Origin: Providencia hangzhouensis
GTDB lineage: Bacteria; Pseudomonadota; Gammaproteobacteria; Enterobacterales; Enterobacteriaceae
Length of the DNA: 64,000 bases
Direction: 5' to 3'
Assembly (NCBI RefSeq): GCF_029193595.2
Contig: NZ_CP135052.1
Coordinates: 1,178,001 to 1,242,000, forward strand
Under the pieces are notes generated by a model. That model had not been told where the DNA came from and ran no database searches. It saw nothing but the letters and a program-made list of their open reading frames with translations. A program made the translations under genes and the position numbers. Positions 1 to 11,801 of this stretch are shown here, in pieces (position 1 is the stretch's first letter; every line of letters starts with the position of its first letter).

Positions 1-2655
<2,655 letters not shown>

Positions 2656-2683
2656 TTATTTATTGCTTAGCAAGTTAATGAAT

Positions 2684-2710
2684 AGGGAAGCTTAGGCTTC
2701 CCTTTTTTTT
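2684..2710 (+). terminator. Rho-independent terminator after eno
   Basis: Perfect 8-bp stem (AGGGAAGC, 2684-2691, with GCTTCCCT, 2696-2703), 4-base loop TTAG, followed directly by a run of T to 2710. It sits 28 bases after the eno stop. Confidence 0.92.
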
Positions 2711-2731
2711 GGTTAATAATTGTATTAATTT

Positions 2732-2783
2732 AACAAATTCAGATTGAATTTTTTTATAAAATTCAATCTGAATTTGTTTTTTG
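2732..2783 (+). terminator. 21-bp perfect inverted repeat with T tract, between eno and the toxin gene
   Basis: The arms 2732-2752 and 2758-2778 are perfectly complementary over 21 bp with a 5-base loop (TTTAT), and a T run follows. It could be a second terminator that insulates the toxin gene from eno read-through. The stem is unusually long and AT-rich for a terminator, so it could also be a regulatory palindrome or a remnant of an insertion junction. Confidence 0.7.
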
Positions 2784-2863
2784 ATTATGGTACTAAAGGA
2801 GATATTAATTTACAGTCATTATTCATTTTAAATAATTAATTTTTATTCAAAGGAATGAATGCA

Positions 2864-5800
2864 ATGACAATAAAAAAATATACAGAAGTAATTGAAAAAA
2901 TAAATGAAATCATCAATAAATATACGCTAGATGCAAGCGAGTTAATTAAAATTGGCTCAACGGCAGAAAAAGGAGATATAACATTAACTAAATATGATAA
3001 CTCACGATATGATATTAGTTATTATGATAGCGAGCAGCCTGATCCGTTTGTAATTAAAAGTTATTTACTCAATAATAATAATTATGATGCAACTCATTTA
3101 TATCCCTCCTATGTAGATATTCCTAAAAAACCATCAGATACGTTTCTCTTATTTACAGGTACTTTAAATAAAAATTCTATTATAGTTACCAATCATGATA
3201 AAGATCATTATCGAGTCTATAATGATTGCAGAATGAATAGTTCAATTTTATATGATGATGTTGTTATGTCTGCTGATTATCAAGATTATAAAATAAAAGA
3301 TGGTACAAATGGTAATGCGACAGCATATATGCAGTTTGTAAATAATGATTGGCAATTAGTCTTACAAAAACAAGAGGTTAAATATTACAAAGGTGAAAGG
3401 AAATCATTTGCAATAGAAGGAAAAAATAGAATATTAAAATATATTCCTAATAATAAAATGGATAGTATAAATAAAAATAAATTTGAAAATACTCGGGAAA
3501 ATATACATGTTAAAATATTGTCCATAGCAAAGAAATTCAATTGCTTATATATGGATGAGAAAGGTAATAATATATTTGAAACGGAACGAAAACTAGATAG
3601 CGCTAAAGCATGGCTTGAGTTTATTACATCTATAAGTATAAAAATAAATAATCATGTAAAAATGTTAAAAAGTTTCCAAGAGGTATGGCAGAAACAACTT
3701 CAGGAACTAAATGGGAAGATAAATAAAACAATAGATGATAAAGTTAAAATAAAATCTTTAACACGAAAATTAGCACAAAGTGATATTCAAATTAGTCTTT
3801 ATCATAATCATTATAATAGAATACTATTTGAAGGGAACCAAATAGAAAGAAGTAAATTATGGTGGGAAATAAAAAAAAGTAAAGGCATGAACGCTGTTGT
3901 TAAAAATGAAGAACAATCAATATATGGTGGTATTAATGAATATAAACAGACAATCAATGAGCGATATGAAAATTTAGTTTTTGTTCATAAAAATTCTAAT
4001 AAACCTTCATTTAGAAATAGTTTTAGTGAGGGAATGGACGGTTTTTCAGAAGTTAATATATCAGGATTAAAGAAGAATATGACGTCAATAGAACTGAAAA
4101 AATTATATTTGACTCAAGACCTTAGTCCTATAGAACGAGGGGCTTTATATCAAAGAATTAATAATGTAGGTCATGCCGAATATATAAAATATATTTTGAA
4201 TGAAACAGGAAAAGTTAGTGAATTATTTTATTCATTAAACAGTCAAATTAATCGATTAATGCCACAAGATTTTTATTTAACCTTGATAGGGGATGATTCT
4301 CGAGGGCGTTGTTACCCTTTGGTTAGAGCTATGTCAGTTGCATTAGCAAAAGATGATCAAAAAGGCGCGGATACTTTATTTAATAAACTTTATATAGCAT
4401 CAGCGAATCCTAAAGATAATGATTCAATATTAATAAAAACGGCATTGGAGCGATTACATTCGAATGTGGAAGCAATAGAGGCATCATTTTCTCATGGTAG
4501 AATTAATATCAAAGAGACACAGAATTTATTAGAGGCGAAGCAAAAAACAATGATGTTTGCTATTAATAGCCAAAATCACTCGATGCTTATTGGTAAAACT
4601 ATAAATGATAAAAAATCACACTACTATTTTTATGACCCTAACTTCGGTTTGTTTTCGTTTAATAATAGTAAAGAACTATTTTCAGCATTTAAAAAATTTA
4701 TGGTAGATAACAAAATGGCTGATTTTTACTCAGCCTTTGGGAGCAATAAAGATCCGGTTTTTGAAGTGATTTCAATTATTACAGATGATATGTCGAGTGT
4801 TCCGGTGGGTAATGGGTTAAGTGTAACTCATTTAAGTGAGCCTATTTCATTGAGTTTAATTACTAAACGTGAAAGCAAAACTAGTAGTATCGTTAATAAA
4901 CAACTTGCGATTCAAAGAGACATTCAATTGAAAGGAACATTGGCTATGTTAGAAGCCCAACAATGGGGATACCGTTTAGAAACTTCTTTGACTAATTTAT
5001 CAATGAAGTACCAATTTAATAGAAAATGGGTGCCTATATTTTCCACACTGAAAGAGAATGAAAAAGGTAAATATCAACTTCAATTTATAGATTATGATGA
5101 TCCTGAAAAAAGCCATTGGATTGAAATGGATGACCCGACAATTAAAGAGTTTAATCATTATTATGAAAAGCAAGTAGCATTATTTGGAGAAAGTTATTTT
5201 TTTGATGGGGAAAAATTAATTCCCCAAAAGAATATAGATAATAACAGTGAATATAATATCAATGAGCCATCGTTCGATGGATTAAATGCAGGAATAGCTA
5301 TTCAGTCTTTGATGCTATGGTATTCAGATAAAAACCATAATAGAAACGGAATGAATAATGATAATTTTAACTTAGCATTAGCATTGAAAATACATAGTTA
5401 TATTAATTATGGAATGATATTTCATGGAGCTCTGAATGATTTAGCTAAAATTGTAGGTATAATTCGTAGTGGGTTAAATGAAAATATTAGCTATGAAGCT
5501 AAAAATATTAGTCTGTTTTCTACTTCATTAGCTCAAACAGTAAATGAAGGTGTTACTGTTTTATTTAATGGTACCTTAGTCGGCTTTGATATATATGAAT
5601 TGACCTATGCAAAAGATGAACCTCATAAGATTATATTTAGTACACAACTTGCTTTTGACTCTGCGAGTTTTGTCACAGGAGGACTCAGTTTAGGAACCGG
5701 TGCTTTAGGAGTAACGGAAGCTTCAGTATTTATGGGGGGAGCTGGGGTTATTTTTGCAGGGTTAAGTATTGGTTTCACTGGTTTGGCGCGTAATTATGCA

Positions 5801-8752
5801 GTGATAGGAGAAGATGCTAAATCGGTAGGTAGATATTTCTATCAGTTAGACCAAGCATATAAAAATAACGGATATGATTACTTACCTGATAAAAGTATTG
5901 TTCTTCCGCGCGCTGGTGCAGTTTTTAAAACAATAGATCTTAGAAATAACCAAATTGAATTTGATAGCCAGTATATCTATAGGACTAGCGCACATTCTGC
6001 AGGAGGCGGACGGAAAAATTATATTTTTTGGGCGGGTAATTTCCCTACAATGGTACATGACCGTCAACAGGCAATTAATATTCGTAAAGGTATCGGATAT
6101 AACATGAGTAGCCGACAGTATGGCTATTTAGATGCACAAATAATTGCCTTACCTATCACGCCAAAATCGTATATTAAATATGATTACAATTTATGGCCAG
6201 GAGCAACAACACGTCATGATAGTGGGTTTGATGTTATTCGTCGTTTAGAAAACACAGATAAATTTGATTATGACTTTTATATATTTCCAAGTGAAAATAC
6301 TATCACTCAGATATTCCATGAATATGTAGATACAGAAATAGAAATAAAATTAAATAATCAATATAGACATTTAGTTATTCCAAAAATACCCAGTGAGTGG
6401 CATGGGAAAATTAAATATTCGATAAAGGGTGATGGTGGAGTATATAAAATTAGTCCACAAATAGGTGCAGAAATAGAATTGATTGATGACTCAAATAAGT
6501 TATCGACTTCTCACTGGATAATTAGTGGAGGGTTATTAGGTAAAAATGACATTATTGTTAGTTCTGACCGTATAGATGTAGGTGGAGTAAAAATAAAAAT
6601 AGACCAATCAGTATCAAAAAAAGATTTTTTATACATTAATAATAATAATGAAGTTTATAAAGTGGATTTTTTAAACTTAGATGTAAATTTAATTGGCGAA
6701 GATGGAAATAAGTGGGTCGGACATAATGAAGAGTTATCTAATCATTTAAATAAATTAAATGAACAACATAAAATTATGGGGCAGTACGTATTAATTGAAA
6801 ATTATCAGTTTGGGAATGTTAATGTAGGCCGAGCATTTTATCAGGTTTCTACAGGGAGATATATTTTCACTGACTCATCGGAACAATATACTAAAAATGC
6901 TGATCTATTTTCTCCATTAGGGACGGGGGCATGTTTTTACTCAAAAGATAATAATATATTGTGGTTAGTTGATCAGGATAATAAAGTTCAATATACGTAT
7001 ATTATTAATAATAATGCTCAGCGGAATTTTGAATTAACTAAGTTATGGGTTAGTAATGAAAATATTTATTTCTCATGTCGTTATCCTAGTGAAGGAGTTC
7101 ATGAAGTCGCAAATTATATGATAAATGGAAATGAAATTATATTAGTTAGTGTTTCTATTGATGAGCTGACTCATTATCAGTTATTTGAAGAAAAATCGGT
7201 CATACCTAAGGATATTTCAGATATGATTTTTGGTAAGTATTTATTGTTAATTGATAAAGTAAAAGATAAAAAAACAATATATAGTAAAAGTGTGAAGCTG
7301 GCTGATGTCATCCAAATATCAGGAATTGATAAAAATAATAATATATATCATTATTGGTTAAGAGAAAGAGACGGTGTTATCATAAGGCCAAATGTTACTT
7401 CATATAATCTTGCTCTCGATAACAAAGAATTATTTGAGCCTAAAGATTTAATGTTTGTTGGGTTTTTATTAAACAATGATGGGAAAGAAGTATTCTTTTT
7501 TTATAGTCATAAGGAAAAATCAATATATCGACAAGTTGGAGAAAACCCAAATTTCTTTCAAATAGAAAAGCAAGAAATCAAAAGGATAGAAACCGAAAAT
7601 ATTGAGAGTGTTATATTCAGTCAAAGTAAAATTTTAATTATTAGTAATAATGGCATTGTGAGTCAAATTAACGCTCAAGGTAATATTCAACCTGTGGCAC
7701 TAAATCAAAAGTGGTTTGATTCACATTCAACAAGATGGTGGGAAGATTTTGGTCAATTAGAGTCAAATCAAGGAGTATATGCTTTACTTGGATTAAAAAT
7801 GAGTGATAATCAAGCTATTATTCCTGCTTGGTATGAAAATAAAAGTATTGTTATTGCATATCAATTATCATCAAAGAATACATTGCAATATTTAGGAATA
7901 GACGAGTACCGTTCAGCAGCAATTATTTTTGATATGGAAAATAAAAAACTTTATTGGCAACCAATTGTAAATGAAGCTGCTTTAGTTAAAGCTTTTGATA
8001 AAAATAATTTAAAAAATACTTTATCACTACCTTCAATGTATGAGATATACCCAAATATTAAATTTGATACAGTTAAAAAATTAAAAAATGGATTGTTAAT
8101 GTATACAACTAATGATGAGATTTTATATTACAGTAAGGGAGAGAATAATTCAGATAGTAATAAAGAGGAATTCTCATCATCTTTATTAATTAACGGTGGA
8201 AATTCAAGGGATATAATCAACCCACCAGTTATCAATAATGTAAAAAATATTATATTAAGTGCGGGAGACAAAGAAGATAGCTATGTTATTTCTAGAGCGG
8301 CGTGGCTACATTATCAAGCAATTATCATTGATAATAATGCGAGCGATCGTTTGACAGATACACTTGTTTTACCTGTTGACGATATGAACTCTCTAGCTGT
8401 GAATCGCCTAGGGGATGACCTTATTCTAACGGATATAAATACAAATAGCATACTTATTATTAGGCGGATATTTGCTACTAATGCTCAAGGATATGAACAC
8501 CTTAAACTGCGATTTTTAAATTCTAACGGAGATATTAGGGTAAAAACTATTGTAGATAGTTATTTATTGACTGATGGGCTGATGGTTACTAATACACCGA
8601 ATGAGTCTGATGAAGAAATACTGCTGTCTCATGACAATCAGTTAGCACAGCTTGCATCAATGACATCATCATTAAACCATCGTGAAAGCATGTCTAGACA
8701 TCAGGATATAATACAGCCTTCGTTGGTTACTGCGCCTGTTTTAGTGGGATAA
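2864..8752 (+). CDS. Mcf/FitD-like giant toxin: C58-type protease, TcdA/TcdB-like pore domain, RTX-like tail
   Basis: Large predicted protein toxin of 1962 residues. The ATG at 2864 is preferred because the AAAGGA ribosome site (2849-2854) lies 9 bases before it; the in-frame ATG at 2855 would leave no spacing. Residues below are numbered from 2864. Residues 1 to about 420 form a module I do not recognise. About 460-640 looks like a C58 (YopT/MARTX-MCF type) cysteine protease: Cys483 in GRCYPL, His572 in NSQNHSML, Asp591 in YFYDPNFG. About 780-1150 resembles the TcdA/TcdB pore-forming region, with a glycine- and alanine-rich hydrophobic stretch near 899-975. The C-terminus (about 1770-1890) resembles degenerate RTX repeats. 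This order matches insecticidal Mcf and FitD toxins. Base composition is visibly more AT-rich than eno. No secretion genes are adjacent. Activity and targets are inferred. Confidence 0.85.
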   Translation: MTIKKYTEVIEKINEIINKYTLDASELIKIGSTAEKGDITLTKYDNSRYDISYYDSEQPDPFVIKSYLLNNNNYDATHLYPSYVDIPKKPSDTFLLFTGTLNKNSIIVTNHDKDHYRVYNDCRMNSSILYDDVVMSADYQDYKIKDGTNGNATAYMQFVNNDWQLVLQKQEVKYYKGERKSFAIEGKNRILKYIPNNKMDSINKNKFENTRENIHVKILSIAKKFNCLYMDEKGNNIFETERKLDSAKAWLEFITSISIKINNHVKMLKSFQEVWQKQLQELNGKINKTIDDKVKIKSLTRKLAQSDIQISLYHNHYNRILFEGNQIERSKLWWEIKKSKGMNAVVKNEEQSIYGGINEYKQTINERYENLVFVHKNSNKPSFRNSFSEGMDGFSEVNISGLKKNMTSIELKKLYLTQDLSPIERGALYQRINNVGHAEYIKYILNETGKVSELFYSLNSQINRLMPQDFYLTLIGDDSRGRCYPLVRAMSVALAKDDQKGADTLFNKLYIASANPKDNDSILIKTALERLHSNVEAIEASFSHGRINIKETQNLLEAKQKTMMFAINSQNHSMLIGKTINDKKSHYYFYDPNFGLFSFNNSKELFSAFKKFMVDNKMADFYSAFGSNKDPVFEVISIITDDMSSVPVGNGLSVTHLSEPISLSLITKRESKTSSIVNKQLAIQRDIQLKGTLAMLEAQQWGYRLETSLTNLSMKYQFNRKWVPIFSTLKENEKGKYQLQFIDYDDPEKSHWIEMDDPTIKEFNHYYEKQVALFGESYFFDGEKLIPQKNIDNNSEYNINEPSFDGLNAGIAIQSLMLWYSDKNHNRNGMNNDNFNLALALKIHSYINYGMIFHGALNDLAKIVGIIRSGLNENISYEAKNISLFSTSLAQTVNEGVTVLFNGTLVGFDIYELTYAKDEPHKIIFSTQLAFDSASFVTGGLSLGTGALGVTEASVFMGGAGVIFAGLSIGFTGLARNYAVIGEDAKSVGRYFYQLDQAYKNNGYDYLPDKSIVLPRAGAVFKTIDLRNNQIEFDSQYIYRTSAHSAGGGRKNYIFWAGNFPTMVHDRQQAINIRKGIGYNMSSRQYGYLDAQIIALPITPKSYIKYDYNLWPGATTRHDSGFDVIRRLENTDKFDYDFYIFPSENTITQIFHEYVDTEIEIKLNNQYRHLVIPKIPSEWHGKIKYSIKGDGGVYKISPQIGAEIELIDDSNKLSTSHWIISGGLLGKNDIIVSSDRIDVGGVKIKIDQSVSKKDFLYINNNNEVYKVDFLNLDVNLIGEDGNKWVGHNEELSNHLNKLNEQHKIMGQYVLIENYQFGNVNVGRAFYQVSTGRYIFTDSSEQYTKNADLFSPLGTGACFYSKDNNILWLVDQDNKVQYTYIINNNAQRNFELTKLWVSNENIYFSCRYPSEGVHEVANYMINGNEIILVSVSIDELTHYQLFEEKSVIPKDISDMIFGKYLLLIDKVKDKKTIYSKSVKLADVIQISGIDKNNNIYHYWLRERDGVIIRPNVTSYNLALDNKELFEPKDLMFVGFLLNNDGKEVFFFYSHKEKSIYRQVGENPNFFQIEKQEIKRIETENIESVIFSQSKILIISNNGIVSQINAQGNIQPVALNQKWFDSHSTRWWEDFGQLESNQGVYALLGLKMSDNQAIIPAWYENKSIVIAYQLSSKNTLQYLGIDEYRSAAIIFDMENKKLYWQPIVNEAALVKAFDKNNLKNTLSLPSMYEIYPNIKFDTVKKLKNGLLMYTTNDEILYYSKGENNSDSNKEEFSSSLLINGGNSRDIINPPVINNVKNIILSAGDKEDSYVISRAAWLHYQAIIIDNNASDRLTDTLVLPVDDMNSLAVNRLGDDLILTDINTNSILIIRRIFATNAQGYEHLKLRFLNSNGDIRVKTIVDSYLLTDGLMVTNTPNESDEEILLSHDNQLAQLASMTSSLNHRESMSRHQDIIQPSLVTAPVLVG

Positions 8753-8774
8753 AGCAGGTATGAATTAGTTAAGC

Positions 8775-8806
8775 TAAGCTAGCCGGAGTTTAACTGGCTA
8801 GCTTAA
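8775..8806 (+). terminator. Probable terminator hairpin after the first toxin gene
   Basis: Perfect 10-bp stem (TAAGCTAGCC, 8775-8784, with GGCTAGCTTA, 8796-8805) 22 bases after the toxin stop. The following T-rich tract is interrupted, so termination efficiency is uncertain. Confidence 0.6.
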
Positions 8807-9150
8807 TTAGTTGTCTAGTTTCATTGGTTGATATTTTAATTTAAGTTTGTTTTTTATTCATCGATATCATTTATTTTGCTTTGGGTGGAATTAACTGCTG
8901 ACTGGTGCGTTGGCGTATTAGCGCAATTGTTCTGTCAATTGAAACTGTTAATTTATGCGGTTATTTGCTTACAAAATAGAACATTTCTCGGTAGAGATAT
9001 TAAAAATACAAAAAATTGCGCGGGGTAGATCGCACTTTTAGCTTATCCACATTTTCATCTCAATAAATTAACTCTATATTTCACAGCTTATAAATAATTA
9101 TTAACAATATGCGCTAAAAATAAACTTGCTTCCAAAGCTATGGAGTAAAC
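8807..9150. other. Intergenic region between toxin 1 and the DASS transporter
   Basis: About 340 bases, AT-rich, with no convincing open reading frame or RNA gene. It must hold the promoter of the downstream transporter; a GGAG ribosome site (9142-9145) precedes the ATG at 9151. I saw no clear repeat, attachment site or transposon end. Confidence 0.6.
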
Positions 9151-10536
9151 ATGGACGCTTCAGAATCTTTAACACCATCAGTGAGCCCAACCCCCTCGAA
9201 TAAACGGGGATGGATAATCTTAGCTGTTGATATCGTACTCTTAATTTTATTACTAAAATATTTACCATTTGATGATAAAGCAAATGCAGGTCTTGCAATG
9301 ATGGTTTTCATCGGTGTGCTTTGGTTAACTGAAGCTATCCATGTCACCATTACTGCACTGTGTATTCCGATCTTGGCAGTAGGCTTAGGGCTGATGAATA
9401 CAGGGGATGCATTGAAATCATTTGCAAATCCGATTATTTTCTTATTCTTCGGTGGCTTTGCATTAGCGACGGCTTTACATATCCAAGGCCTTGATAGGCT
9501 AATTGCAAATCGCTTACTAATGGCAGCTCGAGGGCGCTTATCAGTCGCGGTATTATTGCTGTTTGGTGTAACAGCGTTACTTTCTATGTGGATTAGTAAC
9601 ACAGCAACAGCTGCAATGATGCTACCACTAGTATTAGGTATACTGTCTAATCTCGATGTACGTCATGAACGTAATACTTTCGTGTTTGTACTATTAGGTG
9701 TTGCTTATAGTGCAAGTATCGGTGGTTTAGGCACGATTGTAGGTAGCCCTCCAAATGCGATTGCGGCTGCGGCTTTAGGTTTAGATTTCTTATCATGGAT
9801 GAAATATGGTATTCCAATCATGGTGGTGTTACTACCAATGATGTTTGTATTGATGTACATGATGTTACGTCCAAACCTGAAACATCGTTTTCAAATTGAG
9901 TTAGAACATGTTGAGTGGAATGGCAAGCGTATTACAGCAATGACGATTTTCCTTTTAGCCGTAGTTTGTTGGATCACGAGTACGTTTATTAGTGATGCAT
10001 TAGGTGGTGTAAAAGATTTAGATACAATCATTGCGATGAGTGCTGCGATTTTAATTGGTGTAACAGGTGTTGCTAGCTGGTCTCAAATTCAGAAAAATAC
10101 CGAGTGGGGCGTATTGATGCTGTTTGGTGGTGGTTTAACACTCAGCGCAATTTTAAGTTCTTCTGGGGCAAGTAAGATCATGGCAGACTGGATGCAAATG
10201 ACATTCGGTGAAAGCCACTGGTTTGTTATTATTCTAGCTGTTACTACCTTTATTATCATTTTGACTGAGTTTACCAGTAATACGGCGAGTGCAGCTTTAT
10301 TAGTACCAATCTTTGCAACAGTTGCTGAAGCATTAGGTATGCCAGTCATTGTATTAACTATGATTATTGGGATTGGTGCATCCTGTGCGTTTATGTTGCC
10401 GGTTGCTACACCGCCAAATGCGATTGTGTTCGGTTCCGGTTATATTAGGCAAATTGAAATGGTACGTGTTGGTGCGGTATTAAACGTGGCTTGTATCCTT
10501 GTGATTTCATTGTTTGCTTGGTTTATCTGGATGTAA
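9151..10536 (+). CDS. DASS/SLC13-family sodium-coupled anion (dicarboxylate-type) symporter
   Basis: 461-residue inner-membrane protein with about eleven hydrophobic segments. The family (divalent anion:Na+ symporters, VcINDY/SdcS-like) imports di- and tricarboxylates, or in some members sulfate. Both diagnostic Ser-Asn-Thr signatures are present: ISNTATAAMMLP in the first half and TSNTASAALLVP in the second; in VcINDY such motifs bind Na+ and the carboxylates. Each half also has a TPPNAI or SPPNAI motif, the expected internal repeat. The start is set by GGAG five bases upstream. The gene has a more ordinary composition than the toxins beside it and ends in its own terminator, so it is probably older chromosome. 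Exact substrate not assigned. Confidence 0.9.
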   Translation: MDASESLTPSVSPTPSNKRGWIILAVDIVLLILLLKYLPFDDKANAGLAMMVFIGVLWLTEAIHVTITALCIPILAVGLGLMNTGDALKSFANPIIFLFFGGFALATALHIQGLDRLIANRLLMAARGRLSVAVLLLFGVTALLSMWISNTATAAMMLPLVLGILSNLDVRHERNTFVFVLLGVAYSASIGGLGTIVGSPPNAIAAAALGLDFLSWMKYGIPIMVVLLPMMFVLMYMMLRPNLKHRFQIELEHVEWNGKRITAMTIFLLAVVCWITSTFISDALGGVKDLDTIIAMSAAILIGVTGVASWSQIQKNTEWGVLMLFGGGLTLSAILSSSGASKIMADWMQMTFGESHWFVIILAVTTFIIILTEFTSNTASAALLVPIFATVAEALGMPVIVLTMIIGIGASCAFMLPVATPPNAIVFGSGYIRQIEMVRVGAVLNVACILVISLFAWFIWM

Positions 10537-10560
10537 CTTAGTATCAATTCATCTTAACTT

Positions 10561-10587
10561 AACGGCCTCTTTTTGAGGCCGTTATTT
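10561..10587 (+). terminator. Terminator after the DASS transporter
   Basis: Perfect 9-bp stem (AACGGCCTC, 10561-10569, with GAGGCCGTT, 10575-10583) with loop TTTTT, followed by ATTTGTTGTTG. It lies 24 bases after the stop and just beyond the end of the convergent TPS gene. Confidence 0.85.
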
Positions 10588-10609
10588 GTTGTTGTACGCT
10601 AAATTGAGA

Positions 10610-11545
10610 TTATTGCGTTGTTTTAGCAATAAGAGCCTGTTGGTTTTTCCCTATTTTTATCACACCTGTATCAGAAAAAATAATGTCTGCATCTCCGCGC
10701 ACAGAGAAACTCATCGTGTTTATAACTCCTTGAATATCTATCTTATTCTGTGGGCAAAGGAAATTATCTTTACAGTGATATTGGTGACTCTCAAGTACAA
10801 TGTTACGACCTGTCAATTTAGTTTGCTCATCCATCTCTAAATGATTTCCTTGAATATAAGGAATGTCAGTTTTGAACTTTGTGCTGTACTTGACAATGCC
10901 TTCACTAGGAGAAAGGGTGCTATTACCAGATGCGCTGATATAATTTTGTATGGCAGAGTGGATATTAAGTGTATTTTGCAGCTTTATTTGGTCTGCAACG
11001 ATATTTAATTTTGATAGTTGAATTGGAGTTCCTTGTTGCTGACTAATACTGATTTGGCTAGCAGGTTGAGTTGAAAACTTCAGTTGGTTATAGTCCTCCA
11101 ATTTTTGGAGTTCAAGCTGGTTATCTTTCTCTTTGTTTTTAATGTATTTTTTTTCAAATTTACCGGCAATTAAGGAGAGGCTATTAATATTATCAACGGC
11201 ACCGTCTTTCCATGAAATACCATTAGGATTTGCGATAACAAGGTTGGCGCGTTGCCCTTTTATTCCTAATATCCCTTGTAAGTTGCTTGTTTCAGTCCCT
11301 GTTACTTCTGCAAAAATAAGCTTTGCTGCCTTATTATTAAGCTTGGTATTACTGTTAATATCATTATTAAAAATTAAACCATCGTCATTAGATGAGAGAC
11401 TTTCGAAGGTATTAAACGAGATGTTATTTTTGAGAGGGGCTTCTATATTAATGACTTTTGCTTTTGTGATATCAGGGGCCTCGGCTAATGATGTGGTATG
11501 AAATAAAGTACAACTTAGTAGAGTGAATGATATGGTTTTCTTCAT
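10610..11545 (-). CDS. Stand-alone two-partner-secretion (TPS) domain protein, ShlA/HpmA/FhaB N-terminus-like
   Basis: 311-residue secreted-protein candidate. A signal peptide (MKKTISFTLLSC..., about 20 residues) is followed by a TPS/haemagglutination-activity domain, recognised by the ANPNGI motif near residue 125 and beta-helix type repeats. The TPS domain normally addresses a long exoprotein to its outer-membrane TpsB transporter. Here it ends shortly after the domain, so the cytolysin or adhesin part is absent. A Cys pair (HCKDNFLC) lies near the C-terminus, a place where ShlA/HpmA-type domains often carry cysteines. AGGAGC lies 8 bases before the ATG. No TpsB gene is in the window. It is AT-rich like the toxins on either side. 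It may be a truncated haemolysin gene or a genuinely short exoprotein. Confidence 0.8.
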   Translation of the reverse strand: MKKTISFTLLSCTLFHTTSLAEAPDITKAKVINIEAPLKNNISFNTFESLSSNDDGLIFNNDINSNTKLNNKAAKLIFAEVTGTETSNLQGILGIKGQRANLVIANPNGISWKDGAVDNINSLSLIAGKFEKKYIKNKEKDNQLELQKLEDYNQLKFSTQPASQISISQQQGTPIQLSKLNIVADQIKLQNTLNIHSAIQNYISASGNSTLSPSEGIVKYSTKFKTDIPYIQGNHLEMDEQTKLTGRNIVLESHQYHCKDNFLCPQNKIDIQGVINTMSFSVRGDADIIFSDTGVIKIGKNQQALIAKTTQ

Positions 11546-11801
11546 TGGTATTAGCTCCTTGCTGTAAAAATCCTTTAATGATTAAAAGCATAATGTATTT
11601 AGTCGTTTTTTATAATAATCAAAAATTAGTTTGGCTTAATAAAATATGATACGTTAGCACTCAGGTAAAATCGGAAAATCGGAAAAATATGATGTAAATA
11701 ATTGTTACACTATGTTTTTGGCCGTTTATAAGTTCCATTTTCCTTGCTAATAAATTACTACTTGTTATGTTTTAAAATTAAATATAAAGGGATTTAATAA
11801 T
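11546..11801. promoter_or_regulatory. Divergent intergenic region between the TPS gene and toxin 2
   Basis: 256 bases of very AT-rich DNA between head-to-head genes, so promoters for both must lie here. No specific operator could be recognised. AAAGGGA (11786-11792), 9 bases before the toxin ATG at 11802, is a good ribosome site. Confidence 0.5.

Noticed and set aside
3100..3400. CNF-type deamidase in the toxin 1 N-terminus
   Set aside because: The stretch near LLFTGTLNKNS invited comparison, but there is no Cys at the expected place and no matching His spacing.
2864..8752. Glycosyltransferase domain as in LifA or TcdA/TcdB
   Set aside because: No DXD-centred glycosyltransferase pattern was found before the protease in either toxin.
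10586..10840. Plus-strand 84-residue frame opposite the TPS gene
   Set aside because: It is antisense to a gene with clear signal peptide and TPS domain, and has no homology or ribosome site.
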